Positions 43,951-53,801 are shown, counted from the first letter of the stretch. The stretch is DNA of 64,000 nt from FACHB-1406 sp034189065 (GCA_034189065.1 JAXHVQ010000008.1:15650-79649); one strand, 5' to 3'. Numbers and translations: made by a program. The notes: generated from the sequence alone by a model not told the origin.

Positions 43951-44628
43951 ATGTCCTTAAAGCCACCACTCGATGGGAGCGCAACAGAAAACTCACCAAC
44001 ACAAAAAGCCGAGTCCACCAGAGCTCGAACTCGCTTTGCCCAGCGCAAAACAACCCTCTCAACTCCTAACGTATTTTTAGCCGAGCGAACCGCAAGCGAG
44101 GCGGGAACACAGAAGGAGCAGGAACGCGAAGAGTGCTGTCGCCAAATCGGTCAACTGCTGCGCCAAATCCGCCAAGAGAAAGCATTATCCATTCAAGGAC
44201 TGTATAGCAAAACTTACGTACCCGCCCATCAAATTCAAGCCATTGAAGAGGGACGTACTGAGGACTTACCCGAAGATGTTTACCTGCGAAGCTTTATCCG
44301 CCAACTTGGAAACGCTCTGGGATTAAATGGAATGGAACTGGCAGCTTCATTGCCCATGTCTAAGCCGTCCATTGTGCCAACTTGGTATGATTCCAGCACT
44401 TCGCTCGATCTGTCAATTCCATCGGCTTACCTTTACTTCGGTTATGCCGCAGTCCTTGCCGGTTCTTTGGGAGGATTATCGTGGGCATCCGAGCGCAGCG
44501 CTTACGAAACCTATACCGAGCGCCAACAAACCTCCCTCGAACAAGAAAGCGATCGCGCCCAAGCGAATGCTACGACAGCTTCGAGGACGACGGCAAATGT
44601 AGCTCCGCCTGAAATGCTCCACGATTGA
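43951..44628 (+). CDS. RodZ-like HTH membrane protein
   Basis: 225 residues from the ATG at 43951 (GGGAGG 7 bases upstream; a start at 43912 is less likely). A helix-turn-helix of the RodZ/HTH_25 type sits at about 75-140 (GQLLRQIRQEKALSIQGLYS, YVPAHQIQAIEEGRTEDLPE and VYLRSFIRQLGNALGL), followed by one membrane segment (YLYFGYAAVLAGSLGGLSW). RodZ links MreB to the membrane, but this protein is shorter and lacks the periplasmic domain, so cell-shape roles are not certain. Confidence 0.8.
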   Translation: MSLKPPLDGSATENSPTQKAESTRARTRFAQRKTTLSTPNVFLAERTASEAGTQKEQEREECCRQIGQLLRQIRQEKALSIQGLYSKTYVPAHQIQAIEEGRTEDLPEDVYLRSFIRQLGNALGLNGMELAASLPMSKPSIVPTWYDSSTSLDLSIPSAYLYFGYAAVLAGSLGGLSWASERSAYETYTERQQTSLEQESDRAQANATTASRTTANVAPPEMLHD

Positions 44629-44643
44629 GCCGATGGGCGCGTT

Positions 44644-45582
44644 CTATCGCCAATCATCAATAACGAAAACATCGGGGCGATTATAGGCGGGTTCGTTGGG
44701 GTTGTGCATGGCTACGCCCACCATTTCCGCTCGGAAACCGCGATCGCACATTTGGCGATAGGCCTTTTCTCGACTGGTATTAGTCCCGGCAACTAATTTT
44801 GTCATCCCCCGAGCGACACTCAACGCCTCGCACAAATCCAAAAGCCGATTGAAGCGCTGTGCTGCTGCCGATCCCCGTACGGCTCCAAACTTAGCATAAC
44901 AGGTATTGCTACCGGCTTCGGTTCCCGCACCGCAGTGACAAACGGCAAATCCCGCCAAGCCATCCTCCTCCCATAAAAAGACTGTATCGCCTAATTTTTG
45001 TTCCCAAACGCTCTGAATTTCTGAAGAGACATCCAATCCTTCATAAATCTCATCGGTTAATTCCCGACTCGCTTCGAGCGCTTGAATTTGCTGCTGTTGC
45101 GTCATTGTGGAATATTGCTGCTGGGGGGAAAAACCTCGTGCAGAATGGGTGGATTTTGCCATCACCATCGTCAGAAAACGGGGATAAAACCCAAATTTTT
45201 GATAAAGGGCGTGGTGCTTGGGACTGTTGGCGAAGGTAAACAGTCCAAGGTGCCGTACCTCTTTTTGTTTCAAATAGTCCACTGTGGCTGCAACGAGAGG
45301 CTTCCCTATGCCTTGGTTCCAAAAGTCGGGATGGACGCTTAACGGCCCGAAAAAGCCAAAACTCCCCCAACCGATTGCGAGGTTGGAACCCACCAGTTGT
45401 CCTTGGATTTCAGCCGCAAAAGCTGCTTGGGGATTCGCCTGCCAGAGGTGAAAAATATAGGAAGCGTCACCAAAAAACTGTTCGGGATTGGGGGAAGCGA
45501 CAAAGGTGCCAAATGCGATTCGACAAATGCGATCGGCTTCGGCAAGTTCGTCGGCGCGCAATTGGCGTATTGAAAGATTCAT
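44644..45582 (-). CDS. GNAT-family acetyltransferase (two domains)
   Basis: 312 residues from the ATG at 45582; the frame is open back to 45726 but that part runs through the upstream SDR gene. N-terminal GNAT domain with acetyl-CoA signature FWNQGIGKPLVAATVDYL and the typical EVRHLGLFTFANSPKHHALY; a second, less conserved half (residues 165-312) ends with a cysteine-rich AVCHCGAG and IDDWR. Acceptor unknown. Lies 22 bases after the SDR stop, probably co-transcribed. Confidence 0.78.
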   Translation of the reverse strand: MNLSIRQLRADELAEADRICRIAFGTFVASPNPEQFFGDASYIFHLWQANPQAAFAAEIQGQLVGSNLAIGWGSFGFFGPLSVHPDFWNQGIGKPLVAATVDYLKQKEVRHLGLFTFANSPKHHALYQKFGFYPRFLTMVMAKSTHSARGFSPQQQYSTMTQQQQIQALEASRELTDEIYEGLDVSSEIQSVWEQKLGDTVFLWEEDGLAGFAVCHCGAGTEAGSNTCYAKFGAVRGSAAAQRFNRLLDLCEALSVARGMTKLVAGTNTSREKAYRQMCDRGFRAEMVGVAMHNPNEPAYNRPDVFVIDDWR

Positions 45583-45604
45583 GGCGGAATTTTCGGTTCG
45601 ATAA

Positions 45605-46306
45605 TTAATAGGAAATGACAGCGCGATCGCGGTAAAATTTACCGCTTGCTGGGGCGGGTGTTGCCGTTGCCAGCCAAATTGCCGTATCTGCCCCCTGCTG
45701 TGGCGATCGCGGTGCCGAATTGCCACCCATTTCTGTGCGCACCCATCCCGGACACATGCCGTAGACGGCGATCCCCCGCGATCGCAAGGCTTGGTCTAAC
45801 ATCAGCGTTGCGCCGTTGAGCGCGAGTTTGGATAGGCAATAGCTGGGAACGCCAGCCGACAGGGAGTCGAGGGTTCCGTAGCCGCTGGAAACGTTGATGA
45901 TGCGCCCTTGGGGTGCTTTTTCGAGCAGGGGTAAGAGGCTTTGGGTAACTCGCACCGCTCCGAAGGTATTGGTATTGAGGGTTTGGGCGAGCAACTCCCG
46001 CGAAATTGTGAGGATATTGGCATCGCCATCGGGATAAATCCCGGCATTATTAATTAAAACATCGAGATGGTCGATTTCCTCACTGAGAGCGTTGGCTGCT
46101 TTTTCTAAACTGCCATCGTCGGCTACATCCAGTTCGACGACGCGGACATTTCCCCTGGGCTCTAATGCTTTTGCTGCCGCCTGACCTTTAGAAAGCGATC
46201 GCGCCGCTAGTATCAGCTCGAATTCAGCGGCGAGCAGTCCTTGACAAATTGCCAAACCAATGCCTCTATTGCCTCCTGTGACTAAGGCTGTTTTCGCTCT
46301 ATTCAT
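45605..46306 (-). CDS. Short-chain dehydrogenase/reductase
   Basis: 233 residues. NAD(P)-binding TGGNRGIGLAIC, NNAGIYPDGD, catalytic Ser in INVSSGYGTL and the Y-x3-K pair in YCLSKLAL are all intact. Classical SDR of the carbonyl-reductase-like group; substrate unknown. Starts a short operon with the GNAT gene and is divergent from the PAS kinase. Confidence 0.88.
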   Translation of the reverse strand: MNRAKTALVTGGNRGIGLAICQGLLAAEFELILAARSLSKGQAAAKALEPRGNVRVVELDVADDGSLEKAANALSEEIDHLDVLINNAGIYPDGDANILTISRELLAQTLNTNTFGAVRVTQSLLPLLEKAPQGRIINVSSGYGTLDSLSAGVPSYCLSKLALNGATLMLDQALRSRGIAVYGMCPGWVRTEMGGNSAPRSPQQGADTAIWLATATPAPASGKFYRDRAVISY

Positions 46307-46428
46307 TGCGTTTCAACCTCCAATTTCAACAAATTAAAGAGTGTTGAGTTTATTGTCTCCGTCAAGGGAACAATAGGAGAAATTCAAATCCCTTGTTGAC
46401 TCTCCACATTGAGCACGCTGTCATTTCT

Positions 46429-49410
46429 ATGAAGCCACTGAAAACTTGTTCCCCTGCGACCTTGCCAGCTTCGTCCCCCCAAGCCATACCAGAGGTTGAA
46501 TGGCTCGAACTCGCCCTTTCAAGCGGTCGGGCTGGCGTTTGGAACTATTGTATCTCAACGGACACCTGGCACTGGTCGAAAAGTTGCGCGTCGCTCTTTG
46601 GCGTGCCTCATGAGGCGATCGCGAGCAATTGGAACCAATTTTTAGAGGGCGTTTTTCCGCCAGATCGCGAGCGAGTTGCCCAACACCAGCGACAGATTAT
46701 TGAGAACAGAACCAATGAGTATAGCATCGAATTTCGCCTGCTTCTGAGCGATGAGACCTGTCGATGGGTTTTGCAACGGGGAAGATTCGGCGATCGCGTT
46801 TCAGATCGAGAGCCTTATTTATCGGGTTTTATCGAGGATATCGACCATCGTAAACGCTTAGAAACAGCCTTGCGCGATCGCGAACAGCACTACCAACAAA
46901 TTCTCGACGCGATCGCCGATTTAGTTTTAGTCAAAGGCCCCCATTCTGAAATTGTCTGGGCCAATCGAGCCTTTCGCGATTATTACGGCACGACCAACGA
47001 ACAATTGCGCAACAGTATCGATGCCTCGTTCAATAAGCCTGACTATACTGCTCGATATCTTCAAGACGATGCCTACGTTTTTTATACCGGCAAAACGTTA
47101 ACAATCCCCGAAGAACCTGTAACTCGCTACGATGGCAAAGTCCAACTTTTCCAAACTGTTAAATCGGCGATTCGCAACTCAGAAGGTCAGGTTGTCATGA
47201 CCGTTGGCGTTTCCCGCGACCTCAGCGAATACAAAGCCGCAGAAGTGGCACTGGCCCAAAGCGAGGCCAAATTCCGCGACCTCGTTGAAAATGCTAACGA
47301 TTTTATTTATATGTCTACGCTGGACGGGATTTTTACTTACGTCTCGCCCAAAATGATTGAAGTGTCTGGGTACGACGAGTCGGAACTCGTCGGACAATCC
47401 TTTGTAGAATTCGTTCACCCCGACGACCTCCCCGCTTGCGCCGCCTATACGCAACAAATGTTCGATGCCCAGCAAGCTGTTAAAGAGGTAGAATTTCGCA
47501 GCCGTCGCAAAGATGGCTCCTGGTTTTGGTTAGCAGCCAATACTTCCATTTGCAAAGACGAGTTGGGGAAGATTGTCGGCTTACAGGGAATTGCACGGGA
47601 AATTAGCGATCGCAAAGCCCTCGAACAAAAACTTGCCGAACAACAAGAACTCCTCGAAACCTTTGTCAGTGCTTCGCCGGTGGGTATTGCTATTTTCGAC
47701 TCAGACTTGCGTTTTGTGCAAATCAACGAAACTTTAGCGCGACCGATCTCAAGGGCAGAGGGCAGAGGGCAGAGGGCAGAAGGAAAGGGGCAGTGGGCAG
47801 TGGGCAGTGGACAGGGGGCAGAAGGAAAAGAAGGAAAGGTGCAAGGGGACAAAGGTGGAGGAAATAAGGGCAACTCGGGCGAACGGAATACCCACCCTCA
47901 TTGGGTTTCCGACTGTTTGGGTAAAACCTTGGGCGAGGTCGTCTCCCCGGACCAAGTTGAGTCCCTCGAATCTTCAATTCTGCACGTTTTCGAGACGGGC
48001 AAACCTGTACTGGGAGTCGAAATTACGGGCAAAGTGCCTGAGAAATCGGGGAAAGTTTGGACCCATTTAGCGTCCTACTTCCCTCTGTGTTGGCGAGAGG
48101 GGCAATTGCAATTGGTCGGGGTTGTCACTTACGATATTAGCGATCGCAAGCACGCGGAGGAAGCTCGAGCGAGGCTAACGGCGATTTTGGAGTCTACCTC
48201 AGATTTTGTCGGCATCGCCGATATGGAAGGTCGCCATCTTTACATGAATCAAGCCGGTCGTGGTCTATGTGAAATTCCCCCAGAGGAAGATATTAGCGAG
48301 TATTATATTGCTGAAATGCTTCCAGAAAAAGCAAAAGCAAAGGTTCTCCAACAGGGAATTCCCAATGCTTTGCGCGATGGGACTTGGCAAGGGGAAACGG
48401 CTATTCTCAGTCGTAGCGGTCAAGAAATTCCCGTTTCCCAAGTGATTATTTCCCACAAAGCCGCCAACGGAACGCCTCAGTATCTTTCCACCATTGTGCG
48501 CGATATTCGCGATCGCAAGGCGGCTGAGGACCGGATGCGCCAACAAACCCAGGAACTCGAACGCACTTTGCACCAATTGCGCAAAACCCAAGCCCAATTG
48601 GTGCAAATAGAAAAGATGTCGAGTTTGGGGCAATTAGTCGCCGGCATTGCCCACGAAATTAACAATCCCATTAATTTTATTCATGGCAATCTCGTCCACA
48701 CCGACCAATACGTTCGCGAACTCCTGGGATTATTGGCACTGTACCAACAAGCTTATCCTCAACCCGTGCCGGAAATTGAAGCTGAAGCCGAAGCGTTAGA
48801 TATCGACTTTTTGGTCGAAGATCTATCCAAACTCCTCTCTTCGATGAAAATGGGAAGCGATCGCATTCGTCAAATTGTTCTCTCGCTGCGCAATTTCTCC
48901 CGCTTGGATGAGGCGGAGATGAAACCGGTGGATCTCCACGAAGGACTCGATAGTAGTTTGCTGGTTCTGCAACATCGTCTCAAAGCTAAGTCCAATTGCC
49001 CCGAAATTCAACTGCTGCGAGATTACGGCAATTTGCCCCCCGTTGAGTGCTATGCCGGACAACTCAATCAAGCGGTTGTTAATCTTCTTGCCAATGCCAT
49101 TGATGCTCTTGAAGATGCTTCCCTGACCGAACCGCCGCAAATTCGCCTGCGCACGCGCGCGACAGCGAACAATTGGGTTGAAATCGCGATCGCCGATAAC
49201 GGTTCGGGCATCCCCGAAGCTATTCAAAATAAACTCTTCGATCCCTTTTTTACCACCAAACCTGTGGGTAAGGGAACGGGTCTAGGTCTCTCGATTTGCT
49301 ATCAAATTGTGGTGGAAAAGCACGGCGGACATTTATCGTGCATTTCCAGTTCCGGACGGGGAACTGAATTTATTATCGAAATTCCCATCGTTGGGAACCC
49401 TCAAAAATAG
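46429..49410 (+). CDS. Five-PAS sensor histidine kinase
   Basis: 993 residues from the ATG at 46429 (a TTG at 46393 is a weaker choice). Five PAS domains (about 25-145, 155-280, 285-410, 410-590 and 590-715), then HisKA with the H box LVAGIAHEINNPINF (His about 741) and HATPase (N box LLANAIDAL, G boxes ADNGSGIP and GKGTGLGLSI). No membrane segment, so it is cytosolic. PAS4 (FVQINETLARPISR...CLGKTLGEVV) is interrupted by about 42 residues of Gly/Gln/Lys repeats encoded by heptad DNA (see 47752-47877); the frame is kept. No receiver domain or adjacent response regulator. Confidence 0.93.
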   Translation: MKPLKTCSPATLPASSPQAIPEVEWLELALSSGRAGVWNYCISTDTWHWSKSCASLFGVPHEAIASNWNQFLEGVFPPDRERVAQHQRQIIENRTNEYSIEFRLLLSDETCRWVLQRGRFGDRVSDREPYLSGFIEDIDHRKRLETALRDREQHYQQILDAIADLVLVKGPHSEIVWANRAFRDYYGTTNEQLRNSIDASFNKPDYTARYLQDDAYVFYTGKTLTIPEEPVTRYDGKVQLFQTVKSAIRNSEGQVVMTVGVSRDLSEYKAAEVALAQSEAKFRDLVENANDFIYMSTLDGIFTYVSPKMIEVSGYDESELVGQSFVEFVHPDDLPACAAYTQQMFDAQQAVKEVEFRSRRKDGSWFWLAANTSICKDELGKIVGLQGIAREISDRKALEQKLAEQQELLETFVSASPVGIAIFDSDLRFVQINETLARPISRAEGRGQRAEGKGQWAVGSGQGAEGKEGKVQGDKGGGNKGNSGERNTHPHWVSDCLGKTLGEVVSPDQVESLESSILHVFETGKPVLGVEITGKVPEKSGKVWTHLASYFPLCWREGQLQLVGVVTYDISDRKHAEEARARLTAILESTSDFVGIADMEGRHLYMNQAGRGLCEIPPEEDISEYYIAEMLPEKAKAKVLQQGIPNALRDGTWQGETAILSRSGQEIPVSQVIISHKAANGTPQYLSTIVRDIRDRKAAEDRMRQQTQELERTLHQLRKTQAQLVQIEKMSSLGQLVAGIAHEINNPINFIHGNLVHTDQYVRELLGLLALYQQAYPQPVPEIEAEAEALDIDFLVEDLSKLLSSMKMGSDRIRQIVLSLRNFSRLDEAEMKPVDLHEGLDSSLLVLQHRLKAKSNCPEIQLLRDYGNLPPVECYAGQLNQAVVNLLANAIDALEDASLTEPPQIRLRTRATANNWVEIAIADNGSGIPEAIQNKLFDPFFTTKPVGKGTGLGLSICYQIVVEKHGGHLSCISSSGRGTEFIIEIPIVGNPQK
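47752..47877 (+). repeat. In-frame GGGCAGA-type repeat inside a PAS domain
   Basis: Heptads agggcag/tgggcag, then aaggaaagg-like units, inserted in the fourth PAS domain. They encode RAEGRGQRAEGKGQWAVGSG and then Gly/Lys-rich residues without a stop. The same agggcag repeat type is an STRR usually found between genes. Confidence 0.9.
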
Positions 49411-49445
49411 GGCTTTCGGTTTTAAGGATTGGGTTTTAGGCTTTA

Positions 49446-50432
49446 ATGGACTTATCGTTCTACTTCGTCATCTCCCCGACCGCCGTGCCTAGTCCCGTTC
49501 CACCCCCCTCCCTCGAAACCGAACAAACTCTCCTTCCTCCTCCCGAAAATCGCGATGTTCCTGAAAATGTACTTAAGCAAAAACCGAAGCAAGGCTTGGG
49601 AATTGCCCTTTTATTGGGACCTCCAGGACTGTGGCTATTGCTGTTGTTGGTTTTGCCCGTGCTGGTTATTTTTGAGCTGAGTTTAGTGCCGGGAATTCGT
49701 CCGGGAGATTTAGTCAATCCTAGCGGTTTGGACAACTATTTCCAAGCCTTCGATCCCATTAATTTGCGGGTGTTGGCGCGATCGCTTTTTTTCGCGACTG
49801 GAACGACGCTATTATGCTTGGTGCTGGGCTTTCCTGTGGCCTATTGGATTGCCCTCATGACTCCTCAAAAATGGCGAAATTTACTGCTTCTGGGCTTTAT
49901 TTTACCCCTGTGGACCTCCTCGCTCCTGCGTTCCTATGCTTGGATTACAATTTTGCGACCTACCGGCGTTCTCAATAGCGCGTTAACCTTTTTAGGATTG
50001 CCTGTCCTCGACTTACTCAATCGCAGTCCCGCTGTTTTAATTGGCATGGCCTATAGTTATTTACCTTATATGGTTCTGATTTTATATGCCTCTCTCGAAA
50101 AACTCGATGGCGAGCTGCTCGAGGCTTCCGCAGATTTAGGGGCGACTCCTTGGCAAACATTTTGGAAAATCACAATTCCTCAGATTTTTCCCGGAATTGC
50201 GGCGGGTTCGTTGCTGGTTTTTATTACGGGTTTAGGGGATTTTGTCGATCCCGAATTGTTGGGCGGCGCGTCGAGTATGACGGTTTCCCGTTTGATTTAC
50301 AATCAATTTTTGGGCGCTTCTCGCAATTGGGGATTTGGATCGGCTTTGAGTATGATTTTAATTTTTGCCGTTAGCGTGTCGATCGCGCTATTAATTAAAT
50401 ACGGCGATCGCGATGCCGCCTCTGATGCTTGA
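49446..50432 (+). CDS. potB: ABC transporter permease, PotB type
   Basis: 328 residues with about six membrane segments after a Pro-rich cytoplasmic leader of about 45 residues. The EAA loop reads LEASADLGATPWQTFWKITIPQI, and LWTSSLLRSYAWITILRPTG is the PotB-type signature near the middle. A matching PotC is 20 kb away (29225-30115) in the opposite orientation; PotA and PotD are not in the window. The leader PSPVPPPSLETEQTLLPPP is unusual for this family. Confidence 0.83.
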   Translation: MDLSFYFVISPTAVPSPVPPPSLETEQTLLPPPENRDVPENVLKQKPKQGLGIALLLGPPGLWLLLLLVLPVLVIFELSLVPGIRPGDLVNPSGLDNYFQAFDPINLRVLARSLFFATGTTLLCLVLGFPVAYWIALMTPQKWRNLLLLGFILPLWTSSLLRSYAWITILRPTGVLNSALTFLGLPVLDLLNRSPAVLIGMAYSYLPYMVLILYASLEKLDGELLEASADLGATPWQTFWKITIPQIFPGIAAGSLLVFITGLGDFVDPELLGGASSMTVSRLIYNQFLGASRNWGFGSALSMILIFAVSVSIALLIKYGDRDAASDA

Positions 50433-50491
50433 GCGATGGCGGACTTTTGAATGACGATTGAAATGGGACTGGGTGTTAAACCTGAAAAAAC

Positions 50492-52249
50492 ATGAATTAC
50501 GACCTCTTAAAATTGCGATTGAAACGCCTTCTCGCCTCGCGCGCCGGATTTTTGGCGCTCGCAACCTTGATTTCTTTTGCTGCGGCGGCGGTGGCTTTAC
50601 AAGAACCCTCTCCTCCTTCTTCTTCTTCTGCTTCTAAGGGAGAAGCGAAAATTGAGGAGGAAGTTGGAGAGGACGCGATCGCATCGGAAGAGGTTTCTTC
50701 TTCGATTTTCGACTTGCCACAGAAATATCGAGAAAAGTTATTAGCTCCCTTAAACCGTCCGAAAAAGAAGCCGACGCTTCAAGAAAGATTAGCACAAATG
50801 GAACGCGATCGGCGCGATATTTCTCCCCTTTCAACGAATCGGAGTCGCACTAGCAGTCGGGAACTGTTTAACTATAGAAATTTGTTTTCCTCCAGAAGTG
50901 CAGCGCAAGGGACAAAAACGACATCAAACGGTCAAACTCAGGAGAAAACTCAGGAAAAACTAATACAAAAACCGAGTTCTCCAGCGGCAGTTTCAACTCA
51001 TAGCGAAGAAGCACTTTTAGGGAAGCGCAATCGTTCGTTATCTATTACGCCGGTTGATGCGATCGCATTAGCGCTGGCGGCTGAATCTGAAGCGAAGCAA
51101 ACTTATTTGGAGTGGGTTGCTCGACATCGCAATAGTGGTGGGGAAGAAGGTAATTCTGCTCGGGCTTCGAGTCAAAGATCGGGGCGGCACTTTCGCACAT
51201 CAACGATTTTTGAATTGGGAAATAATTTAGCCCTTAAAATTCCAACGAGTGGGGAAAATAATAATCGTGGGAATATACAAATGAATGCTTTTGCGCCGGA
51301 AGCATCCAGACGCAAAGAATCTTTGTTAGGAAGTACGGAAAATCTGACACAAGAACAGTTGTCAGAGGAAATTCAACGCTTGAATTCACAAAAAACAGTT
51401 GAAGATGCCGTTACGAATGCCATTTTTGCCTATCGAAACTTACTCGTGTATCAAGAAAAAGTAAAAATCGAACAAAGGGCGTTAACGACGGCAAAAGCAA
51501 TTGTTGAAAGAGACAAAAGTTTAATTGAAACGGGAAAGCTTTCTCAATCGGAGCGCGCTACGGGTCAAGAGTGGGTTGCTTATCGAGAAGCGCGATTAAA
51601 TGAGGCTAATAAAGCAGCCGATGGCGCGCGAGCTGCTCTTTTAAGTTTACTCCAAATTGACCCTAATTTACAAGTCCTCGCTGTTGAAAATTTAGAGATC
51701 AATTCTCCCAAAATTGAGGGCGAACGATTGCAACAATTTATGTTCGAGCGTCATCCTGATTATTTACTCAGTCAGCTAGCCGTTCAACAAGCTCAATTGT
51801 CGTTTGACAAAGCTGAAAGCGAACGTCAATCGTCAAATTTCGATCGCCGTTCGGAGAATTTGGCAGACAATCAAAAACAGGAAGATAAGACGTTAGAGGT
51901 AGAAAATGAAAGCAGTGGTATCGATGCCATTGAAGCTCGAGATCGGTTGGTGAGTTTGGAAGAAACGCTGAATTCGCGACTCAATGCACGTCTTCAAGAT
52001 GTTGTACAAAGTTGGGACGCTATCGAGGCAGCGAAACAGGCGAGATCGGTTGCCGAAAAGAATTTAGAAGTGGAACTCGGTCAACGTGCATTGGGACAAA
52101 GCGAGCTTTTAACCCTGGTAGAATGGCAAAATGAGGGGATTCAGGCGAGAAATGCCGAATTGAATGCCAAAGTGAATTATTTGAATGCGATCGCGAAACT
52201 GGATCGCGCGATCGGGAATACTTTGAATACTTGGAAGATTGAGTTGTAA
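50492..52249 (+). CDS. TolC-family outer-membrane efflux-like protein
   Basis: 585 residues. Signal or anchor segment (residues 18-38, FLALATLISFAAAAVAL), then about 150 disordered residues, then a helical body rich in Ala and Glu with PVDAIALALAAESEAKQTYL and the TolC-like end AELNAKVNYLNAIAKLDRAI. The long helices and the two copies of the AxL-repeat pattern fit the OEP/TolC fold; partner membrane-fusion or pump genes are not adjacent. The Ser-rich start and the internal KQEDKTLEVENESSG insert are lineage-specific. Confidence 0.65.
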   Translation: MNYDLLKLRLKRLLASRAGFLALATLISFAAAAVALQEPSPPSSSSASKGEAKIEEEVGEDAIASEEVSSSIFDLPQKYREKLLAPLNRPKKKPTLQERLAQMERDRRDISPLSTNRSRTSSRELFNYRNLFSSRSAAQGTKTTSNGQTQEKTQEKLIQKPSSPAAVSTHSEEALLGKRNRSLSITPVDAIALALAAESEAKQTYLEWVARHRNSGGEEGNSARASSQRSGRHFRTSTIFELGNNLALKIPTSGENNNRGNIQMNAFAPEASRRKESLLGSTENLTQEQLSEEIQRLNSQKTVEDAVTNAIFAYRNLLVYQEKVKIEQRALTTAKAIVERDKSLIETGKLSQSERATGQEWVAYREARLNEANKAADGARAALLSLLQIDPNLQVLAVENLEINSPKIEGERLQQFMFERHPDYLLSQLAVQQAQLSFDKAESERQSSNFDRRSENLADNQKQEDKTLEVENESSGIDAIEARDRLVSLEETLNSRLNARLQDVVQSWDAIEAAKQARSVAEKNLEVELGQRALGQSELLTLVEWQNEGIQARNAELNAKVNYLNAIAKLDRAIGNTLNTWKIEL

Positions 52250-52502
52250 ATTTAGAATAGAAGAATGGGAGAATTCAAGAGTAGACTCCTCTTGGGGAGT
52301 GACTTGTCCCCATTGCCAAAGTTTGAATATCGAACAAATTTCTTGTTGGCAGTTTCCCGACGGTTGAAAGATTCTTCCCAAACCAGTCAAAACTAAAAAT
52401 GCTAAAATTGAGATTCGGAGTCAAGAGTCCCAATGGTTAGCATTCTACGGTTAGAATGGAGAACAATGGGCAGCGAAGGAGAAAAAAGGGGAAATTCGGA
52501 CA

Positions 52503-53375
52503 ATGGCTATTTTACAACAACGGCGATCGCAAAACGTTGAAGGCGATTTTTATGTAGATGAAAGCTGCATCGACTGCGATACTTGTCGCTGGATGGCACC
52601 TAGCATCTTTCATCGCGCCGACGGACAGTCCGCTGTTTGTCATCAACCTAGCGCCGAAAAAGAACGCATCGCCGCACTACAAGCGCTTTTATCCTGTCCC
52701 ACAGCATCCATCGGAACCACCGAAAAAGCAAAAGATATTAAAACCGTTCAAAGCACATTTCCCATTCCCGTTGAAGAGAATGTCTATTACTGCGGTTATA
52801 CATCAGAATTGTCCTATGCTGCTGCAAGTTACTTCATCCAACATCCTGAAGGAAATATCTTAATTGATTCCCCTCGCTTTTCGCCACCGTTGGTTAAGCA
52901 ACTCGAAGCAATGGGAGGCGTTCGTTGGCTATTTTTATCCCACCGCGATGATATTGCAGACCGCGAAAAGTATTGTCAGCATTTTGGATGTACGGATATT
53001 TTACACCGCGACGACATTTCGGGAAAGACGCAGAATGTAAAAATGCAATTAACGGGAGAAGAACCCAGAGAACTGACTTCCGATTTACTGATGATTCCCG
53101 TTCCCGGACACACGAAAGGTCATGTCGTTTTGCTGTATCGGAACAAATTTTTGTTCGCGGGAGATCATCTTGCTTGGTCTAACTCCTTGCAACAATTAGT
53201 AGGATTTCGCTCCTATTGTTGGTATTCTTGGACGAGACAAATTGAGTCGATGCGAAAGTTACAGAAATATTCGTTTGAGTGGGTTTTGCCCGGTCACGGA
53301 CGGCGCTATCATGCACCAAAAGAAACGATGCGGGAGGAGTTGGCAAAGTGCGTTCGCTGGATGGAGAAAAGTTAG
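52503..53375 (+). CDS. Ferredoxin-metallo-beta-lactamase fusion protein
   Basis: 290 residues. Residues 15-70 are a single [4Fe-4S]/[3Fe-4S] ferredoxin domain (CIDCDTCRWMAP and a Cys in LLSCPTAS), the remainder an MBL fold. The usual HxHxDH motif is replaced by LSHRDDIADREKYCQHFG, while PVPGHTKGHVVLL, LFAGDHLAWSN and LPGHGRRYH keep other metal ligands. Known as a cyanobacterial and plant family without a proven reaction; the altered metal site suggests it is not a standard zinc hydrolase. Preceded by a GAAGGAG-like site near 52478. Confidence 0.82.
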   Translation: MAILQQRRSQNVEGDFYVDESCIDCDTCRWMAPSIFHRADGQSAVCHQPSAEKERIAALQALLSCPTASIGTTEKAKDIKTVQSTFPIPVEENVYYCGYTSELSYAAASYFIQHPEGNILIDSPRFSPPLVKQLEAMGGVRWLFLSHRDDIADREKYCQHFGCTDILHRDDISGKTQNVKMQLTGEEPRELTSDLLMIPVPGHTKGHVVLLYRNKFLFAGDHLAWSNSLQQLVGFRSYCWYSWTRQIESMRKLQKYSFEWVLPGHGRRYHAPKETMREELAKCVRWMEKS

Positions 53376-53519
53376 TTCGCTTCGGAATAATGAATAATGA
53401 ACAATGAATAATTGCCTCTACTTAAAAGAAGAGGTCTTAGACCCAATTTGATAATTAATAATTATTAATTGACAATAATCTCATTTTGTAGCGGACATGA
53501 CAGATATATCTCCTTTTTT

Positions 53520-53801
53520 ATGAAAACTCTCGCCAATGGACTATCTTCAATTATTGTTGCAACATGGGCGATCGCGATCGCGGTTTTCTCCGTGCAAAAT
53601 TATACGCTCATTTCCCTCAATTTTCTCACCTTTACTTCCGTTCCCATTCCGCTCGGCGTTCTCTTAGCGTTCTGTTTTGCGGGAGGTCTCGTTCTTGGTG
53701 GAATTGCGCCGTTATTTTTGGGGCGAAGGAAGGCGAAAAAAACATTGCCGAGAGACTCCTATATTGATAACAACGATCCTCTAGAAAATTGGTCTGAATG
53801 A
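53520..53801 (+). CDS. Small LapA-domain membrane protein
   Basis: 93 residues from the ATG at 53520. Two membrane segments (LSSIIVATWAIAIAVFSVQN and PLGVLLAFCFAGGLVLGGIA) around the loop YTLISLNFLTFTSVPI, the LapA/DUF1049 pattern also seen at 2803-3459. Short charged tail RRKAKKTLPRDSY. Starts 144 bases after the ferredoxin-MBL gene. Confidence 0.72.
   Translation: MKTLANGLSSIIVATWAIAIAVFSVQNYTLISLNFLTFTSVPIPLGVLLAFCFAGGLVLGGIAPLFLGRRKAKKTLPRDSYIDNNDPLENWSE

Noticed and set aside
52256..52370. Short + strand open frame ending CPHCQSLNIEQISCWQFPDG
   Set aside because: It looks a little like a zinc ribbon but has no start codon and only about 46 codons after an upstream stop.
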